From Undibacterium sp. 5I1 (GTDB taxonomy: Bacteria; Pseudomonadota; Gammaproteobacteria; Burkholderiales; Burkholderiaceae_D), in NCBI RefSeq assembly GCF_034314085.1, contig NZ_JAVIWI010000001.1, forward strand, positions 4,464,001 through 4,528,000: a DNA stretch of 64,000 nucleotides. Direction: 5' to 3'. The notes under the pieces were generated by a model, which saw nothing but the letters and a program-made list of their open reading frames with translations, ran no database searches and was not told where the DNA came from. The position numbers were made by a program, and so were the translations under genes. Numbering within the stretch: position 1 is the first letter of the stretch; each line of letters begins with the position of its first letter. This document shows positions 46,172 to 56,830 of the stretch, one piece after another.

Positions 46172-46573
46172 ATGTCAACCTTGACAGGTAATGAAAGCTT
46201 GAAAATTATGGTGATCGACGACAGCAGCACGATTCGTCGGTCGGCAGAGATTTTTTTGGGGCAAGTGGGTTATAAAGTGGTTTTAGCGGAAGACGGCTTT
46301 GATGCGCTGGCTAAAATTAATGATTCACACCCTGATTTAATTTTTTGCGACATTTTAATGCCAAGACTGGATGGTTATCAGACTTGCGCATTGATCAAAA
46401 AAAGTGCCAGATTCCGCGACACGCCCGTTATCATGCTGTCTTCTAAAGACGGTTTGTTTGATCGGGCGCGCGGCGCTATGGTGGGGTCGGATGAATATCT
46501 TACCAAACCGTTTACTAAAGACAGTTTGCTCAAGACAGTTCGTAATTACACATCCGGCACGCCATCCAAATGA
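46172..46573 (+). CDS. pilG: Type IV pili response regulator PilG
   Basis: 133 residues, a single receiver domain. VIDDSSTIRRSAEIFL holds the acidic pocket, and the phosphorylation Asp is in DLIFCDILMPRLDG, with Thr/Ser in MLSSKD and Lys in YLTKPF. PilG is the CheY-like output of the Pil-Chp system and promotes pilus extension. It is the first of five consecutive genes. The leader upstream holds an AT-rich promoter-like tract. Confidence 0.95.
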   Translation: MSTLTGNESLKIMVIDDSSTIRRSAEIFLGQVGYKVVLAEDGFDALAKINDSHPDLIFCDILMPRLDGYQTCALIKKSARFRDTPVIMLSSKDGLFDRARGAMVGSDEYLTKPFTKDSLLKTVRNYTSGTPSK

Positions 46574-46605
46574 TTTCAAAGTAAGAATATTGAGGTAGAA
46601 ATAAA

Positions 46606-46971
46606 ATGGCTATACAAAAAATTCTGGTAGTGGACGATTCTCCAACTGAGCGTTATTTCTTGACTGATATTCTGGTCAAAAATGGCTTCTCGGTTTCTAC
46701 CGCAGAAAACGGCGAAGAAGCGTTGACAAAAATTAAGGCAGACAAGCCACAACTGATTTTAATGGATGTAGTGATGCCAGGTCAAAATGGTTTTCAGATC
46801 ACGCGCGCAATTGCCCGCGATCCTGAGACACAAGACGTCCCAGTGATCATTTGCACTAGTAAAAATCAAGAAACCGATCGCATTTGGGGTTTGCGCCAAG
46901 GCGCGCGTGACTATTTGGTAAAACCTATCGACCCACAAGAGTTATTGGCGAAAATCGCCGCTCTTGGTTAA
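46606..46971 (+). CDS. pilH: Type IV pili response regulator PilH
   Basis: 121 residues, a single receiver domain with VVDDSPTERYFLTDIL, the phosphorylation Asp in LILMDVVMPGQNG and Lys in YLVKPI. PilH is the second CheY-like protein of the Pil-Chp system and opposes or modulates PilG. It begins 32 bases after pilG with a GAGGTAGAAA ribosome binding site. Confidence 0.95.
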   Translation: MAIQKILVVDDSPTERYFLTDILVKNGFSVSTAENGEEALTKIKADKPQLILMDVVMPGQNGFQITRAIARDPETQDVPVIICTSKNQETDRIWGLRQGARDYLVKPIDPQELLAKIAALG

Positions 46972-47015
46972 TCGTTCACGTTATTGAACTTTTCCGATAA
47001 TCACCTCAGAAATTT

Positions 47016-47618
47016 ATGGACCAAACTCCTCGCGACATAGACCCGCCTGCAGCGGTGACACGCTTAGATGGTGTAAGACCCGATAAGGCCTTACGCCGTA
47101 CCCGTTTGCGGGAGTTTCAGGCACAGCTAGTCGAGCGCATGCAAGCGGCGCAGACTGGTACTCGCCTCAGTGCTAGTCAGCTCGGTGTGATGATAGGTCA
47201 AGTGCGTTATTTATTAGATCTGCGAGAGGCGGGTGAAATCGTGTCCGCCGGATCGATGACCAAGGTGCCGCTGACTAAAGACTGGTATCTCGGGTTGTCA
47301 AACATACGCGGTAGCTTGACCAGTGTTGTCGATCTCGCGCGCTTTGAAGGTCGTGATGTTACAAATGTAGATAACAGTTGCCGCGTAGTCGCTTTTGCAC
47401 CTAGCTTATCTTTCAATAGCGGGCTATTAGTGTCACAAGTGTTGGGCTTGCGCAACGCTACTGATATGGAAGAGCAACTGGTATTAGATAATGGTGGTGA
47501 ACCCGGCGATAAACCATGGGTAGTAAAGAAATATCGTGACAAAGATGCAAATGTCTGGATCTCGCTGAGTCTTGCTGCCTTGGTCCAGAGCCAAGAATTT
47601 CTGCAGGTTGGTTTGTAA
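47016..47618 (+). CDS. pilI: CheW-like coupling protein PilI
   Basis: 200 residues. The CheW domain is seen in VMIGQVRYLLDLREAGEI and PLTKDWYLGLSNIRGSLTSVVDLARF, with RVVAFAPSLSFNSGLLVSQVLGL. PilI links the receptor PilJ to the kinase ChpA at the cell pole. It lies 44 bases after pilH. The N-terminal 50 residues are basic and poorly conserved. Confidence 0.93.
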   Translation: MDQTPRDIDPPAAVTRLDGVRPDKALRRTRLREFQAQLVERMQAAQTGTRLSASQLGVMIGQVRYLLDLREAGEIVSAGSMTKVPLTKDWYLGLSNIRGSLTSVVDLARFEGRDVTNVDNSCRVVAFAPSLSFNSGLLVSQVLGLRNATDMEEQLVLDNGGEPGDKPWVVKKYRDKDANVWISLSLAALVQSQEFLQVGL

Positions 47619-47684
47619 TTTTGTAATTCGTCAGCTCTCATAAAGTATAGCTGGCCGCTTCTCAATCGTTTAGGAGACCTAGTA

Positions 47685-50036
47685 ATGGCATTTAAACTAC
47701 CGTCCTTGTCAAAGAAAAAACAAGATCAAGAGCTTGACTTAGCTGAATCGGGCGTTCGGGAGTTAAATGATGCTGCCGATTCGATTGAAGAGGCAAGTAA
47801 TGTAAAAATGCTCCCGTCTGATACTGCAGAAACTTTGCAAGAAGATTTACAGCCGGATCAAGTCGCTGTAGCACCTGCTGAGCGATCTGCGGTAGCGCAT
47901 GCTGATGCAACTTTTATCGGCGATGTAATTGAAAAAGGTGGCGATATAAGACTGCCTCTGATTGGTGGTTTGCCTCTGCAACGACAGATTCGCGTATTGT
48001 TGATTTTGATGATTGCATCACTCTTAGCTGTTGCTCTTTTCGTGTACTTAAACTCCACGCAGTCGACATTGATTTCTACTCAAGCGCAAATTGCGGGTGA
48101 GGCGCTGATGCATTCCCAGCGTATCGGTAAAGCCGCACCAAACTCGATCCAAGGTAATCCAGCTGCGTTTAAGCAATTGGATGAAAGCCGCCGGGAATTA
48201 AATAACGATTTGAATATTTTGTTGAACGGTGGTTCTTATCAAGGCCGTGACGTGAGTAGGCCAGATTCAACGCTTGAGCCGGTATTGAAAGATACTCAAA
48301 AAGCTTGGAAGAACTCCGATAAAGCCGCTGATACGATTATGAAGTTGCGTAAAGAGCTGACAGGTTTCGGCCAGACGTTACAAAAACTGAATGGGTTATC
48401 TGGTGGTTTATTGGAATTAACTGAACAAATCTCTACATTAAAAGTGCAAGGTGGTGGTAGTTCCCGTGAAATTTCTGCCTCTGGTCAGTTAGTGATGTTG
48501 ACGCAACGTCTTGCCCGTAGCGCAAATGAATTCTTGACCTCCGAGGGTGTTAATCCCGAAACAGCATTCTTGTTAAGTAAAGATACCAATACTTTCCGCG
48601 ACCTGGTGGATGGATTTTTGAACGGCAGTGAGGTTTTACGCCTTACAGCAACAAAAGATGCAGATACACATGAGAAACTGCTAGAGCTGCAAAAATCTTT
48701 TGCGGAGTACCAAGCATCAGTTTCCAGCATTCTAGGTAATCTGCAAAATTTTATTGCTGCTAAACAGTCAGAGCAATTATTGTTTAATGAGAACGAAGAC
48801 TTAAAACAAAAGCTTACTAAGTTGCAAAAAACGTACACCGCACAGCAAGATTCAACCAGTATCTATTTTATATTGATGTTGATTAGTGCGGTATTCGCGT
48901 TGTTATCGGCTGCTGGCATTGCGTTAGTGCTGTTGCAAGATAGTCGTAATCGTACAAAAGAAGCGAATGAACGTCGGGTTGAAGCTGGGGCACAAATGTT
49001 GCAGGCGCAAAAGCAAGAGGAAGAAGCAAAAGCTGCAAATGACCAAAATCAGGCTGCGATTTTACGGTTAATGAATGAATTGCAAGAAGTTGCGGATGGT
49101 GACTTGACGATTCAGGCAACGGTATCAGAGGACATTACTGGCGCGATCGCCGATTCGGTTAACTACACGGTGGAAGAGTTGCGCGGTCTGGTTGGTCGTG
49201 TAACGTCAACAGCAGCGCAAGTTACTTCAGCATCGAATCATGCGCAAGGTATTTCAAACGATTTGCTGGAAGCATCACAGCAACAATCACGTGAGATTTC
49301 TGATGCGGGTCAAATCGTTGTGACAATGGCGCAGGATATTACTGATGTATCACGCTCAGCTAATGAATCGGCCGAGGTTGCGCGTCAATCCGTTGCTGCG
49401 GCAGAGCAAGGTTCCCATGCGGTGGAAAATGCGATCAAAGGTATGAACGAGATTCGCGAGCAAATTCAAGAAACATCCAAACGAATTAAACGACTGGGTG
49501 AATCCTCACAAGAGATTGGTGAGATCACAGAGCTGATTTCCGATATTACCGAACAAACTAATGTTTTGGCGTTGAATGCGGCGATTCAGGCAGCTTCAGC
49601 AGGTGAGGCAGGTCGAGGCTTCTCGGTGGTTGCGGAAGAGGTTCAGCGACTGGCGGAACGTTCAGCTGAAGCGACCAAGCAGATTGGTGCGCTGGTTCGT
49701 ACGATTCAAACGGATACGCATGATGCGGTTGCTGCGATGGAAAAATCAACACAAGGTGTGGTTGAGGGAGCGAAGCTATCCGATGCTGCTGGTACGGCCT
49801 TGTCTGAAATTCGGAGCGTTTCTAATCGTTTAGCGGAACTGATTCAAGGCATTTCTTTGGCGACCGAGCAGCAAGCGACTTCTGCGAATGGCGTTGCGCA
49901 AAATATTCAACATATTTTGACGATCACAGAGCAAACTCAGAGCGGTACGCAACAAACTGCGCATTCTATTAGTGAATTGTCGATGTTGGCTGAAGAACTT
50001 AGAAACTCGGTATCTCGCTTCCGAGTTGCTGCTTAG
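47685..50036 (+). CDS. pilJ: Methyl-accepting chemotaxis receptor PilJ
   Basis: 783 residues. Membrane helices lie near residues 104-123 ([19 protein letters not shown]) and 396-420 ([22 protein letters not shown]), enclosing a long periplasmic sensory region with two PilJ-type four-helix modules. A HAMP-like segment and a cytoplasmic signalling hairpin follow, the tip reading [24 protein letters not shown]. It senses surface contact through pilins and feeds ChpA. The start is 66 bases after pilI with AGGAGACC before the ATG. Confidence 0.94.
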   Translation: MAFKLPSLSKKKQDQELDLAESGVRELNDAADSIEEASNVKMLPSDTAETLQEDLQPDQVAVAPAERSAVAHADATFIGDVIEKGGDIRLPLIGGLPLQRQIRVLLILMIASLLAVALFVYLNSTQSTLISTQAQIAGEALMHSQRIGKAAPNSIQGNPAAFKQLDESRRELNNDLNILLNGGSYQGRDVSRPDSTLEPVLKDTQKAWKNSDKAADTIMKLRKELTGFGQTLQKLNGLSGGLLELTEQISTLKVQGGGSSREISASGQLVMLTQRLARSANEFLTSEGVNPETAFLLSKDTNTFRDLVDGFLNGSEVLRLTATKDADTHEKLLELQKSFAEYQASVSSILGNLQNFIAAKQSEQLLFNENEDLKQKLTKLQKTYTAQQDSTSIYFILMLISAVFALLSAAGIALVLLQDSRNRTKEANERRVEAGAQMLQAQKQEEEAKAANDQNQAAILRLMNELQEVADGDLTIQATVSEDITGAIADSVNYTVEELRGLVGRVTSTAAQVTSASNHAQGISNDLLEASQQQSREISDAGQIVVTMAQDITDVSRSANESAEVARQSVAAAEQGSHAVENAIKGMNEIREQIQETSKRIKRLGESSQEIGEITELISDITEQTNVLALNAAIQAASAGEAGRGFSVVAEEVQRLAERSAEATKQIGALVRTIQTDTHDAVAAMEKSTQGVVEGAKLSDAAGTALSEIRSVSNRLAELIQGISLATEQQATSANGVAQNIQHILTITEQTQSGTQQTAHSISELSMLAEELRNSVSRFRVAA

Positions 50037-50176
50037 TTACGTAACTAATTTTGTTCGCTAACTTCTTCAGCTAATGGCTGTTTTATAAATATGTGTATTG
50101 ATGTGCATATGCAGTCAAATCATAAATGCAAGGCGATAAGCGAAGGTTTATCTCCCTTTGAGTTTGCGGGGTACGC

Positions 50177-53100
50177 ATGACATCTGATTTTTCAAATTCG
50201 CAAGAAACTTCCCATGACCAGTTTGACATTGGCCCACTATCTTGGGTGATGGGGGAAGTTCGCGAAGCCATAACCAGTGCTGGAAAATTACTGTCGGATG
50301 CGGTTGTCCAAGATAGCGACAGCAAATCCACTATGCTCTTGCATGCTAAAAGCTACTTGCATCAGGCGCATGGCGCTTTGCAAATTGTTGATATCGACGG
50401 TGTCTCTATCGTTACGGAGACAATAGAAGACCTGGTCGAACGACTGCAAACAGGACAGTTAGGTATGTCACAACCGCACGTTGATGTGATCAACGACGCT
50501 TTTCATGCTATTTTGCGTTATCTGGAAGACTTATTATCTGGCGGTGCTCACCAACCTGTGCGCTTGTTTCCATACTACCGTGCTTTGCTGCAACTAAAAG
50601 GTGCTGAAAGAATCCATCCTGCTGATTTGTTTTTTCCTTCATTGTCAGTTCAAGAACATATTCCTGAGCTGACGCTAGGCTCTAACATCGTTAAGGTTGA
50701 TTACAGTCATCTCAGACAGCGGTTTGAGAAACTTTTGCTTGTGGTATTAACCAACAAAGATAATGTACAGCAGTTGCAAGCTGTGCAAACCATGCATGAT
50801 TTGATTGCTGAGGTAGAGCGAGTACAAACAACTCCTCAGACGAAAGCCTTTTGGTTGGTAATGCGCGGCTTTACAGAAGCGGTAGCTAAAGGCCTGATAA
50901 AAAATGAACAGTATGTAAAACAAATTTTCGGACGTATTAATTTACAGATACGTCGCTTGGTTGACGGTGTCTCTAGCATTCCTGAGCGCTTATTACGCGA
51001 TGCCCTGTTTTTCATCGCGCAGGTTGATCAGCCCTCTGAATTTGTTGCGCAAATTCGTCGTGCCTACCAATTAGATAATCAAGTTCCGCTCGATTATGAT
51101 CAAAAGAACTACGGGGAAATTCCTGCAAATATTCTGGTAACGGCCAAAGAACAAGTTGCAAATTTAAAAAATTTGTGGGGCAGAATTGCTAACGGTGACA
51201 TGAGCGTTGCGGATCGCTTTTCACAAAAAATGAAAGATCTAGCGGATAGCTGTTCGCAGCTTAATTCGTCTTCACTGTCCAAGCTGTTACGCGAATTGAG
51301 CGGTATTTCGCGTCACGCCGCGCATACTTCAGATAATAGTAAGATTGGCATTGAGTTAGCTACAAGCTTGTTATTTGTTGAGAATGCTTTAGACCATATT
51401 ACTCGCTTACCGGCTCACTTCTCAGAGCGTGCAGATGAAATTACGGCGCGCCTATTGTCGTTAGTGTCTGGAGACGAGCCACCTACCCAAGCGGCATGGA
51501 TGGGTGAGATTTCTAGAGAGGCCCAACAAAGACAGACGATGTCAGTCTTGGTTGCCGAGATGCAGTCCAGTTTGCGCCAGGTTGAAAAAGTCTTGGATGA
51601 ATATTTCCGCGATCCTAATAGTTTAGAGGCACTGACTCCAGTAGACCCAATTTTGCACCAGATCGGTGGCGCGTTAGCTATTTTGGATCAAGATGATGTG
51701 ATGCTTGCTGTAGAGCATACGCGTAAAGTGATAGGACAATTTGCCGGACTTGCTGGCACTGAGCATGCTAAGAATGCATATCAAAATGTGGCTCAAAACA
51801 TTGGAGCCTTGTCATTTTTTATCGAAATATTACAATCGCAGCCTGATACCGCAAAGAAAAAATTCAATTTCGATCCGGATGCAGGTTTACTGCGTACGAA
51901 ACTGCTAGACAAAAATTCTGACAAAGAATTACTACCTACCTCACTCAATATAGCTCTGTCGTCTTCTGACTCAACTAAAGTTGCTGAAATCAATCATAGT
52001 ACAAGTCATTTAGCTGACGTCGTTACTGCGGAACAAGAGCTGTTAAATCAACAGCATCAATCCGACATGCTAGTTGCTTCTTTGGTGGAGCAGCCTAGTA
52101 ATTTCGAGCTTCAAGCACAATTAAAAGACTCACTGGAGTCTGAGCGTTCGGTTGCTGCTTTGTTGGACGATGCAAATGCGAATACTAGAGCCAATGCTGC
52201 GATTAATTTGTTAGATAAGGCCGGTGCGACGATGTCGCAAGATTCTTTGAACGACATCGTTGCAGCGACGACGCATACAGTCACTGAATCTACGCCAACT
52301 TATGTACCTGAATTGCCTGAAGGTGATGAGGCAATTGATGCCGAGTTATTGGAAATTTTCCTGACAGAAGCGGATGAAGTATTAGAGTTTGTCCGCAAGA
52401 CTGTGCCTCACTCCAGACACAATCCAAATAATCAAGAAGACCTGACTAGCTTGCGTCGCTCTTTCCATACTCTAAAAGGAAGTGGGCGGATGGTTGGTCT
52501 GACCGTCTTTGGTGAGGCCGCCTGGAGCATAGAACAGGTGATGAATCTGTGGCTATCTGAGTCGCGAAACGGTAATGAAAATTTATATGCATTGCTTGAT
52601 AAAGCTGCGGATGAATTAACTGTATGGGTAGAAGATTTAAAGCAATCTGGCTACTCAACGAGAAATGGTCATGCTGTTATTGCCGCTGCTGAGAGGATGA
52701 AGGCGGGACAAGATTATTCATATATAGAAGAGCGGCAAGCTACGCCATTAAGTGAAATAGCAAATGAAGTAGTTGGCACCCCAGCGTTACAAGAAAGTAT
52801 CGATGCTGAGCCTGAAGTTTCTGAGATAGTAGCTACTCAGGTTGTAGAGGAAAATACCTCTGCGACTGAACACGAGTCAGTAGAGGAAGTAATCCAAGCG
52901 ATCGCACTCGAGGACGAGGCGGACGATTTACATAGTGAGGCATTGACTGAGCATGCTGACTTGGCCGCTTTTGTGGCAGAAATACCTGCACATGCCGAGT
53001 TGCAAGAGCAGGACAGTCCAATATTAGACGAGCCTTCGCATGATTTGCTGGTTGCGTCTCCGAATGCGGACAATCTTCCTGATTTAAATGTTGACGATGT

Positions 53101-56100
53101 TTTGCCTGTTTTGCCACTAGCCGAACACTTGGACGACAGTAAGTTAGATTCGACAAGCTTAAATTCTGCCAACCTAGACGTAACGAATTTAGATGCTCCT
53201 GATCAGGTCGCCGATACTCAAGATACTAATCAAGTTAGCGAATCTGCAGATACAGCTCATGCCACTGCATTGACTGATAATTTGATCGGCACTAGCAGTG
53301 CTCAAATTATTGAATTCCCTGATTTGTCCAAGCCTTTATCGACGCAAGATGATAATGTCAAACGTATTGGCGATATCGAAATTAGTTTGCCATTACACAC
53401 GATTTACATGGCAGAGACGGATGAAATTGTTCGTTTCTTGGCGCAGGACTTTGCAGAATGGCGACACGAGCCACATCGCCCAGTATCTAAGCACGCAGTT
53501 CATGCAGCACATTCTTTGGCTGGTAGTTCTGCTACTGTCGGATTGAAAGCGGTGCAAGAATTAGCGCATTGTTTAGAAATGGTTTTGCAGCGCTTGGAAC
53601 GCCACCCTGTCACTTTAGATAATGCTGAATATGACGTAGTAGATCACAGCGTCGATGCTGTTAAATCGATGCTGCAAAAGTTTGCCTTATCAGAAATGGC
53701 TGAGCATGCGCCAACTGAAGTACGTCAATTAGAGAAATTGCTGCAAGCAATTATCGGGCGGTCAGATGCTGGTGCCGATGATGAGTTCATTACATCCACA
53801 AATGAAAAACTTGATTTAAACGACCTTAGCGAATCACCTGATATTGTTGAGACTAAGGATTTAGCTGCTCAGTCCGATTCTTTCGTAGAAAATTCAATCG
53901 ATACTGCAGAGGATGTTTCTGCTGAAACCACTGAATTTGAAGCCTCTGAAGTACATGGAGAAAATGCAGATACTTCTCTTGTTGATATTTCGCAGCATGA
54001 TGTCCCTGAATTAACTGCATCTTTAGGCAATCAAGACTTAGTTGCTACTGAGCACCCCGTGTTAGAAGTTGCTGAGATGCCGGTAGTTGAGGATACTCAT
54101 CAAGCTACCTTGGCTTCACCTCCAGTTCTAGAGTGGAGCGAGCCAGACCCAGAGCCGGAAGTTCAAATCATAGAAGTTATAGCGCAGCCGCTGGAGACCC
54201 CAGCGCCTGCAGATTTATTGGTAGACGCTACTGTTGCCAGCGCATACGAACCTGCGGTATTGAGCTCAGATCCTGATCTACGCATTAAAGATGATCTCGA
54301 TCTTGATTTGCTGCCAGTATTTATCGAAGAGGGTCACGATTTGTTGCCTATGGTTGGGCAGCTATTGCGTACTTGGAAGCAGCAACCAGAAGAGATCGCG
54401 GTACCACAATCTATTCTGCGTTTGATGCATACAATCAAGGGTAGTGCTCGGATGGCTGGTGCGATGGAATTGGGTCAGCACACTCATGATATGGAAACTC
54501 GCCTTGAAAACCTGATGCACGCAGGTGCTGGCGGGGTGGCACGATTATCCTTGATGGATGATCTGCTGATGCGACACGATTACAGCATGCAATTGTTTGA
54601 CCGTTTGCAAAATCCAAATGCGGTCGAAGTACAAGCGCCAGCAGCACCACTTACAGCAGCGCAAGAGCTAGATCAGTTCCAAGAGACTTTGAGTGCGCCA
54701 GTTGCTGAAGTAGTGCAAACACCAAGAGAATTGGTAAGCCTGACCTCGATTTTGCCGCTGCAGTCTTCCAGTCCGTCATTTAATAAAGCGGTCAGTTCCA
54801 CGCCTCGTACCACTGTGCCAGCGGCTACAACACCCGCAGCACCGGTGCCGTTGGTGCGGGTACGGGCAGATATTCTGGATCGTCTGGTCAATCAGGCCGG
54901 TGAAGTTTCTATCTCTCGCTCCAAACTAGAAAATGAAGTAAGCACCTTACGTACTTCGTTAACTGAATTGACCGATAACGTAAATCGCTTGCGCGATCAA
55001 TTGCGTGAAGTAGAAATTCAGGCAGAAACGCAAATTACATCGCGTATGGCGATGTCCGGTGATCGTGAATTTGATCCATTAGAATTCGACCGGTTTACCC
55101 GTTTGCAAGAACTGACACGGATGATGGCAGAGAGCGTCAGCGACGTATCTACTGTGCAAAATAACTTGACTCGTACGATTGACAATGCATCCAATGACTT
55201 GCATGTGCAAGCGCGCCTGACGCGTGATTTGCAGCAGGATCTGATGCGTGTTCGTATGATTCCTTTTGCTAGTATCTCTGAGCGTTTATATCGTGTGACA
55301 CGTCAGACTTCAAAAGAGGTTGATAAGCGCGTCAATTTAGATATTCGTGGCACCTCAGTTGAGATCGATCGTAGCGTGTTGGAAAAAATGGTTGGACCTT
55401 TCGAACATTTGTTACGTAACGCTATTGTCCATGGCATTGAGTCACGCGAATCACGTCGTCAAAATGGAAAAGAAGAAACAGGTGAGTTGCTAGTTGAAAT
55501 TCGTCAGGAAGGTAACGAAGTGGTGATCCACTTTACTGATGATGGCCAAGGTTTGAATCTGGCACGTATCCGCGAAAAAGCCAAAACGGTAGGTTTGCTT
55601 GGCTATGACGAAAGCGCTAGTGATGCTGAAGCCGTCAACATGATTTTTGAGCCTGGCTTCTCAACTGCCAACGAAGTAACCGAGTTAGCCGGGCGTGGTG
55701 TTGGCATGGACGTAGTTCGCTCCGAAGCGGCATCCTTAGGCGGTCGGGTTGAAGTAACTTCTGTCGAGGGTAAAGGTGCGCACTTTACTATTCACTTACC
55801 ACTGACTTTGGCTGTGACTCAAGTGGTTATTTTGAAGTCAGGTGGAAAAACATTTGCAGTGCCGTCCGTCTTGGTAGAGCAAGTACAGCAACTGAAATCG
55901 GCTGTATTAGCTAATGCCTATAACGACGGCGCAATCATGTGGCAAGGCAATCGCGTTGCCATGCATTATTTGTCTACCTTGCTTGGTGAGAATGAAGTTG
56001 CACCGACTTCTCAACAATACACTCCTTTATTGATTATGAAGAGTGGTGCTGAGCGCGTCGCAATTCATGTTGACGATATCGTCGGTAACCGCGAGGTTGT

Positions 56101-56722
56101 GGTTAAAAATATTGGACCACAATTAGCGCGTATGGCAGGTATTGCTGGCGCAACGGTGTTGGGTTCAGGCGAAATTGTTTTAATCCTTAATCCTGTGCCT
56201 TTGGCATATAGAATGGAGCACGAACATGCTCGCCATCCTAGTGCAACACCAACGCCAGAAAATCCAGAAATGGGTGCCGTCGCTAATCTCAATACCGAGC
56301 CAAGTAAAGTCCAATCGGTCCCAGTACAAGGTTTGCGGACTCAGCACACCATTATGGTGGTGGATGATTCGTTGACTGTACGCCGGGTGACACAACGCTT
56401 GTTGACGCGTGAAGGCTACCAGGTTGTGTTGGCAAAAGATGGCATTGATGCGCTGGAACAATTGCAGTCGGTTACTCCCGATGTCATGCTGGTAGATATT
56501 GAAATGCCACGCATGGATGGCTTCGATTTGACGCGCAACGTACGCAGTGATGCACGTACCAGTCATATCCCTATTATCATGATTACCTCACGTACTGCGG
56601 ATAAGCATCGCAATTACGCGCAGGAGTTGGGTGTAAATGAATATTTTGGTAAGCCGTACCGCGAGGATGATTTATTGGGAGCGATTGTGCGCTTCGTAGG
56701 TAAAGAAGCCGTTGTCATTTAA
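50177..56722 (+). CDS. chpA: Hybrid chemotaxis histidine kinase ChpA
   Basis: 2181 residues. Several Hpt-type domains are seen: phosphoryl histidines lie at residues 764 (FHTLKGSGRMVG), 1112 (HSLAGSSATVG) and 1418 (HTIKGSARMAG), with a further, more degenerate Hpt-like region at the N-terminus. The CheA-type dimerisation and ATPase region follows (HLLRNAIVHGIESR, DDGQGL, AGRGVGMDVVR), then a CheW-like domain and a C-terminal receiver with Asp 2107 (VDIEMPRMDG). Long acidic linkers separate the Hpt domains. ChpA phosphorylates PilG and PilH and controls twitching and cAMP signalling in relatives. Confidence 0.94.
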   Translation: MTSDFSNSQETSHDQFDIGPLSWVMGEVREAITSAGKLLSDAVVQDSDSKSTMLLHAKSYLHQAHGALQIVDIDGVSIVTETIEDLVERLQTGQLGMSQPHVDVINDAFHAILRYLEDLLSGGAHQPVRLFPYYRALLQLKGAERIHPADLFFPSLSVQEHIPELTLGSNIVKVDYSHLRQRFEKLLLVVLTNKDNVQQLQAVQTMHDLIAEVERVQTTPQTKAFWLVMRGFTEAVAKGLIKNEQYVKQIFGRINLQIRRLVDGVSSIPERLLRDALFFIAQVDQPSEFVAQIRRAYQLDNQVPLDYDQKNYGEIPANILVTAKEQVANLKNLWGRIANGDMSVADRFSQKMKDLADSCSQLNSSSLSKLLRELSGISRHAAHTSDNSKIGIELATSLLFVENALDHITRLPAHFSERADEITARLLSLVSGDEPPTQAAWMGEISREAQQRQTMSVLVAEMQSSLRQVEKVLDEYFRDPNSLEALTPVDPILHQIGGALAILDQDDVMLAVEHTRKVIGQFAGLAGTEHAKNAYQNVAQNIGALSFFIEILQSQPDTAKKKFNFDPDAGLLRTKLLDKNSDKELLPTSLNIALSSSDSTKVAEINHSTSHLADVVTAEQELLNQQHQSDMLVASLVEQPSNFELQAQLKDSLESERSVAALLDDANANTRANAAINLLDKAGATMSQDSLNDIVAATTHTVTESTPTYVPELPEGDEAIDAELLEIFLTEADEVLEFVRKTVPHSRHNPNNQEDLTSLRRSFHTLKGSGRMVGLTVFGEAAWSIEQVMNLWLSESRNGNENLYALLDKAADELTVWVEDLKQSGYSTRNGHAVIAAAERMKAGQDYSYIEERQATPLSEIANEVVGTPALQESIDAEPEVSEIVATQVVEENTSATEHESVEEVIQAIALEDEADDLHSEALTEHADLAAFVAEIPAHAELQEQDSPILDEPSHDLLVASPNADNLPDLNVDDVLPVLPLAEHLDDSKLDSTSLNSANLDVTNLDAPDQVADTQDTNQVSESADTAHATALTDNLIGTSSAQIIEFPDLSKPLSTQDDNVKRIGDIEISLPLHTIYMAETDEIVRFLAQDFAEWRHEPHRPVSKHAVHAAHSLAGSSATVGLKAVQELAHCLEMVLQRLERHPVTLDNAEYDVVDHSVDAVKSMLQKFALSEMAEHAPTEVRQLEKLLQAIIGRSDAGADDEFITSTNEKLDLNDLSESPDIVETKDLAAQSDSFVENSIDTAEDVSAETTEFEASEVHGENADTSLVDISQHDVPELTASLGNQDLVATEHPVLEVAEMPVVEDTHQATLASPPVLEWSEPDPEPEVQIIEVIAQPLETPAPADLLVDATVASAYEPAVLSSDPDLRIKDDLDLDLLPVFIEEGHDLLPMVGQLLRTWKQQPEEIAVPQSILRLMHTIKGSARMAGAMELGQHTHDMETRLENLMHAGAGGVARLSLMDDLLMRHDYSMQLFDRLQNPNAVEVQAPAAPLTAAQELDQFQETLSAPVAEVVQTPRELVSLTSILPLQSSSPSFNKAVSSTPRTTVPAATTPAAPVPLVRVRADILDRLVNQAGEVSISRSKLENEVSTLRTSLTELTDNVNRLRDQLREVEIQAETQITSRMAMSGDREFDPLEFDRFTRLQELTRMMAESVSDVSTVQNNLTRTIDNASNDLHVQARLTRDLQQDLMRVRMIPFASISERLYRVTRQTSKEVDKRVNLDIRGTSVEIDRSVLEKMVGPFEHLLRNAIVHGIESRESRRQNGKEETGELLVEIRQEGNEVVIHFTDDGQGLNLARIREKAKTVGLLGYDESASDAEAVNMIFEPGFSTANEVTELAGRGVGMDVVRSEAASLGGRVEVTSVEGKGAHFTIHLPLTLAVTQVVILKSGGKTFAVPSVLVEQVQQLKSAVLANAYNDGAIMWQGNRVAMHYLSTLLGENEVAPTSQQYTPLLIMKSGAERVAIHVDDIVGNREVVVKNIGPQLARMAGIAGATVLGSGEIVLILNPVPLAYRMEHEHARHPSATPTPENPEMGAVANLNTEPSKVQSVPVQGLRTQHTIMVVDDSLTVRRVTQRLLTREGYQVVLAKDGIDALEQLQSVTPDVMLVDIEMPRMDGFDLTRNVRSDARTSHIPIIMITSRTADKHRNYAQELGVNEYFGKPYREDDLLGAIVRFVGKEAVVI

Positions 56723-56799
56723 TTCTCTCCACCTGAGAAGTTCAATTTTAGATCAGCTTCTTGATTAAACTTCTCAGTAAAAATGTTCTGACGAGTCTT

Positions 56800-56830
56800 A
56801 AAAATGCACCCTAATCAGGTGCATTTTTTT
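56800..56830. terminator. Bidirectional terminator between chpA and the photolyase gene
   Basis: AAAAATGCACC (56800-56810) pairs with GGTGCATTTTT (56818-56828); runs of A and T flank both sides, so it works in both directions. The photolyase stop codon (minus strand) lies in the loop. A second hairpin, CTGAGAAGTT / AACTTCTCAG (about 56732-56777), precedes it. Confidence 0.85.
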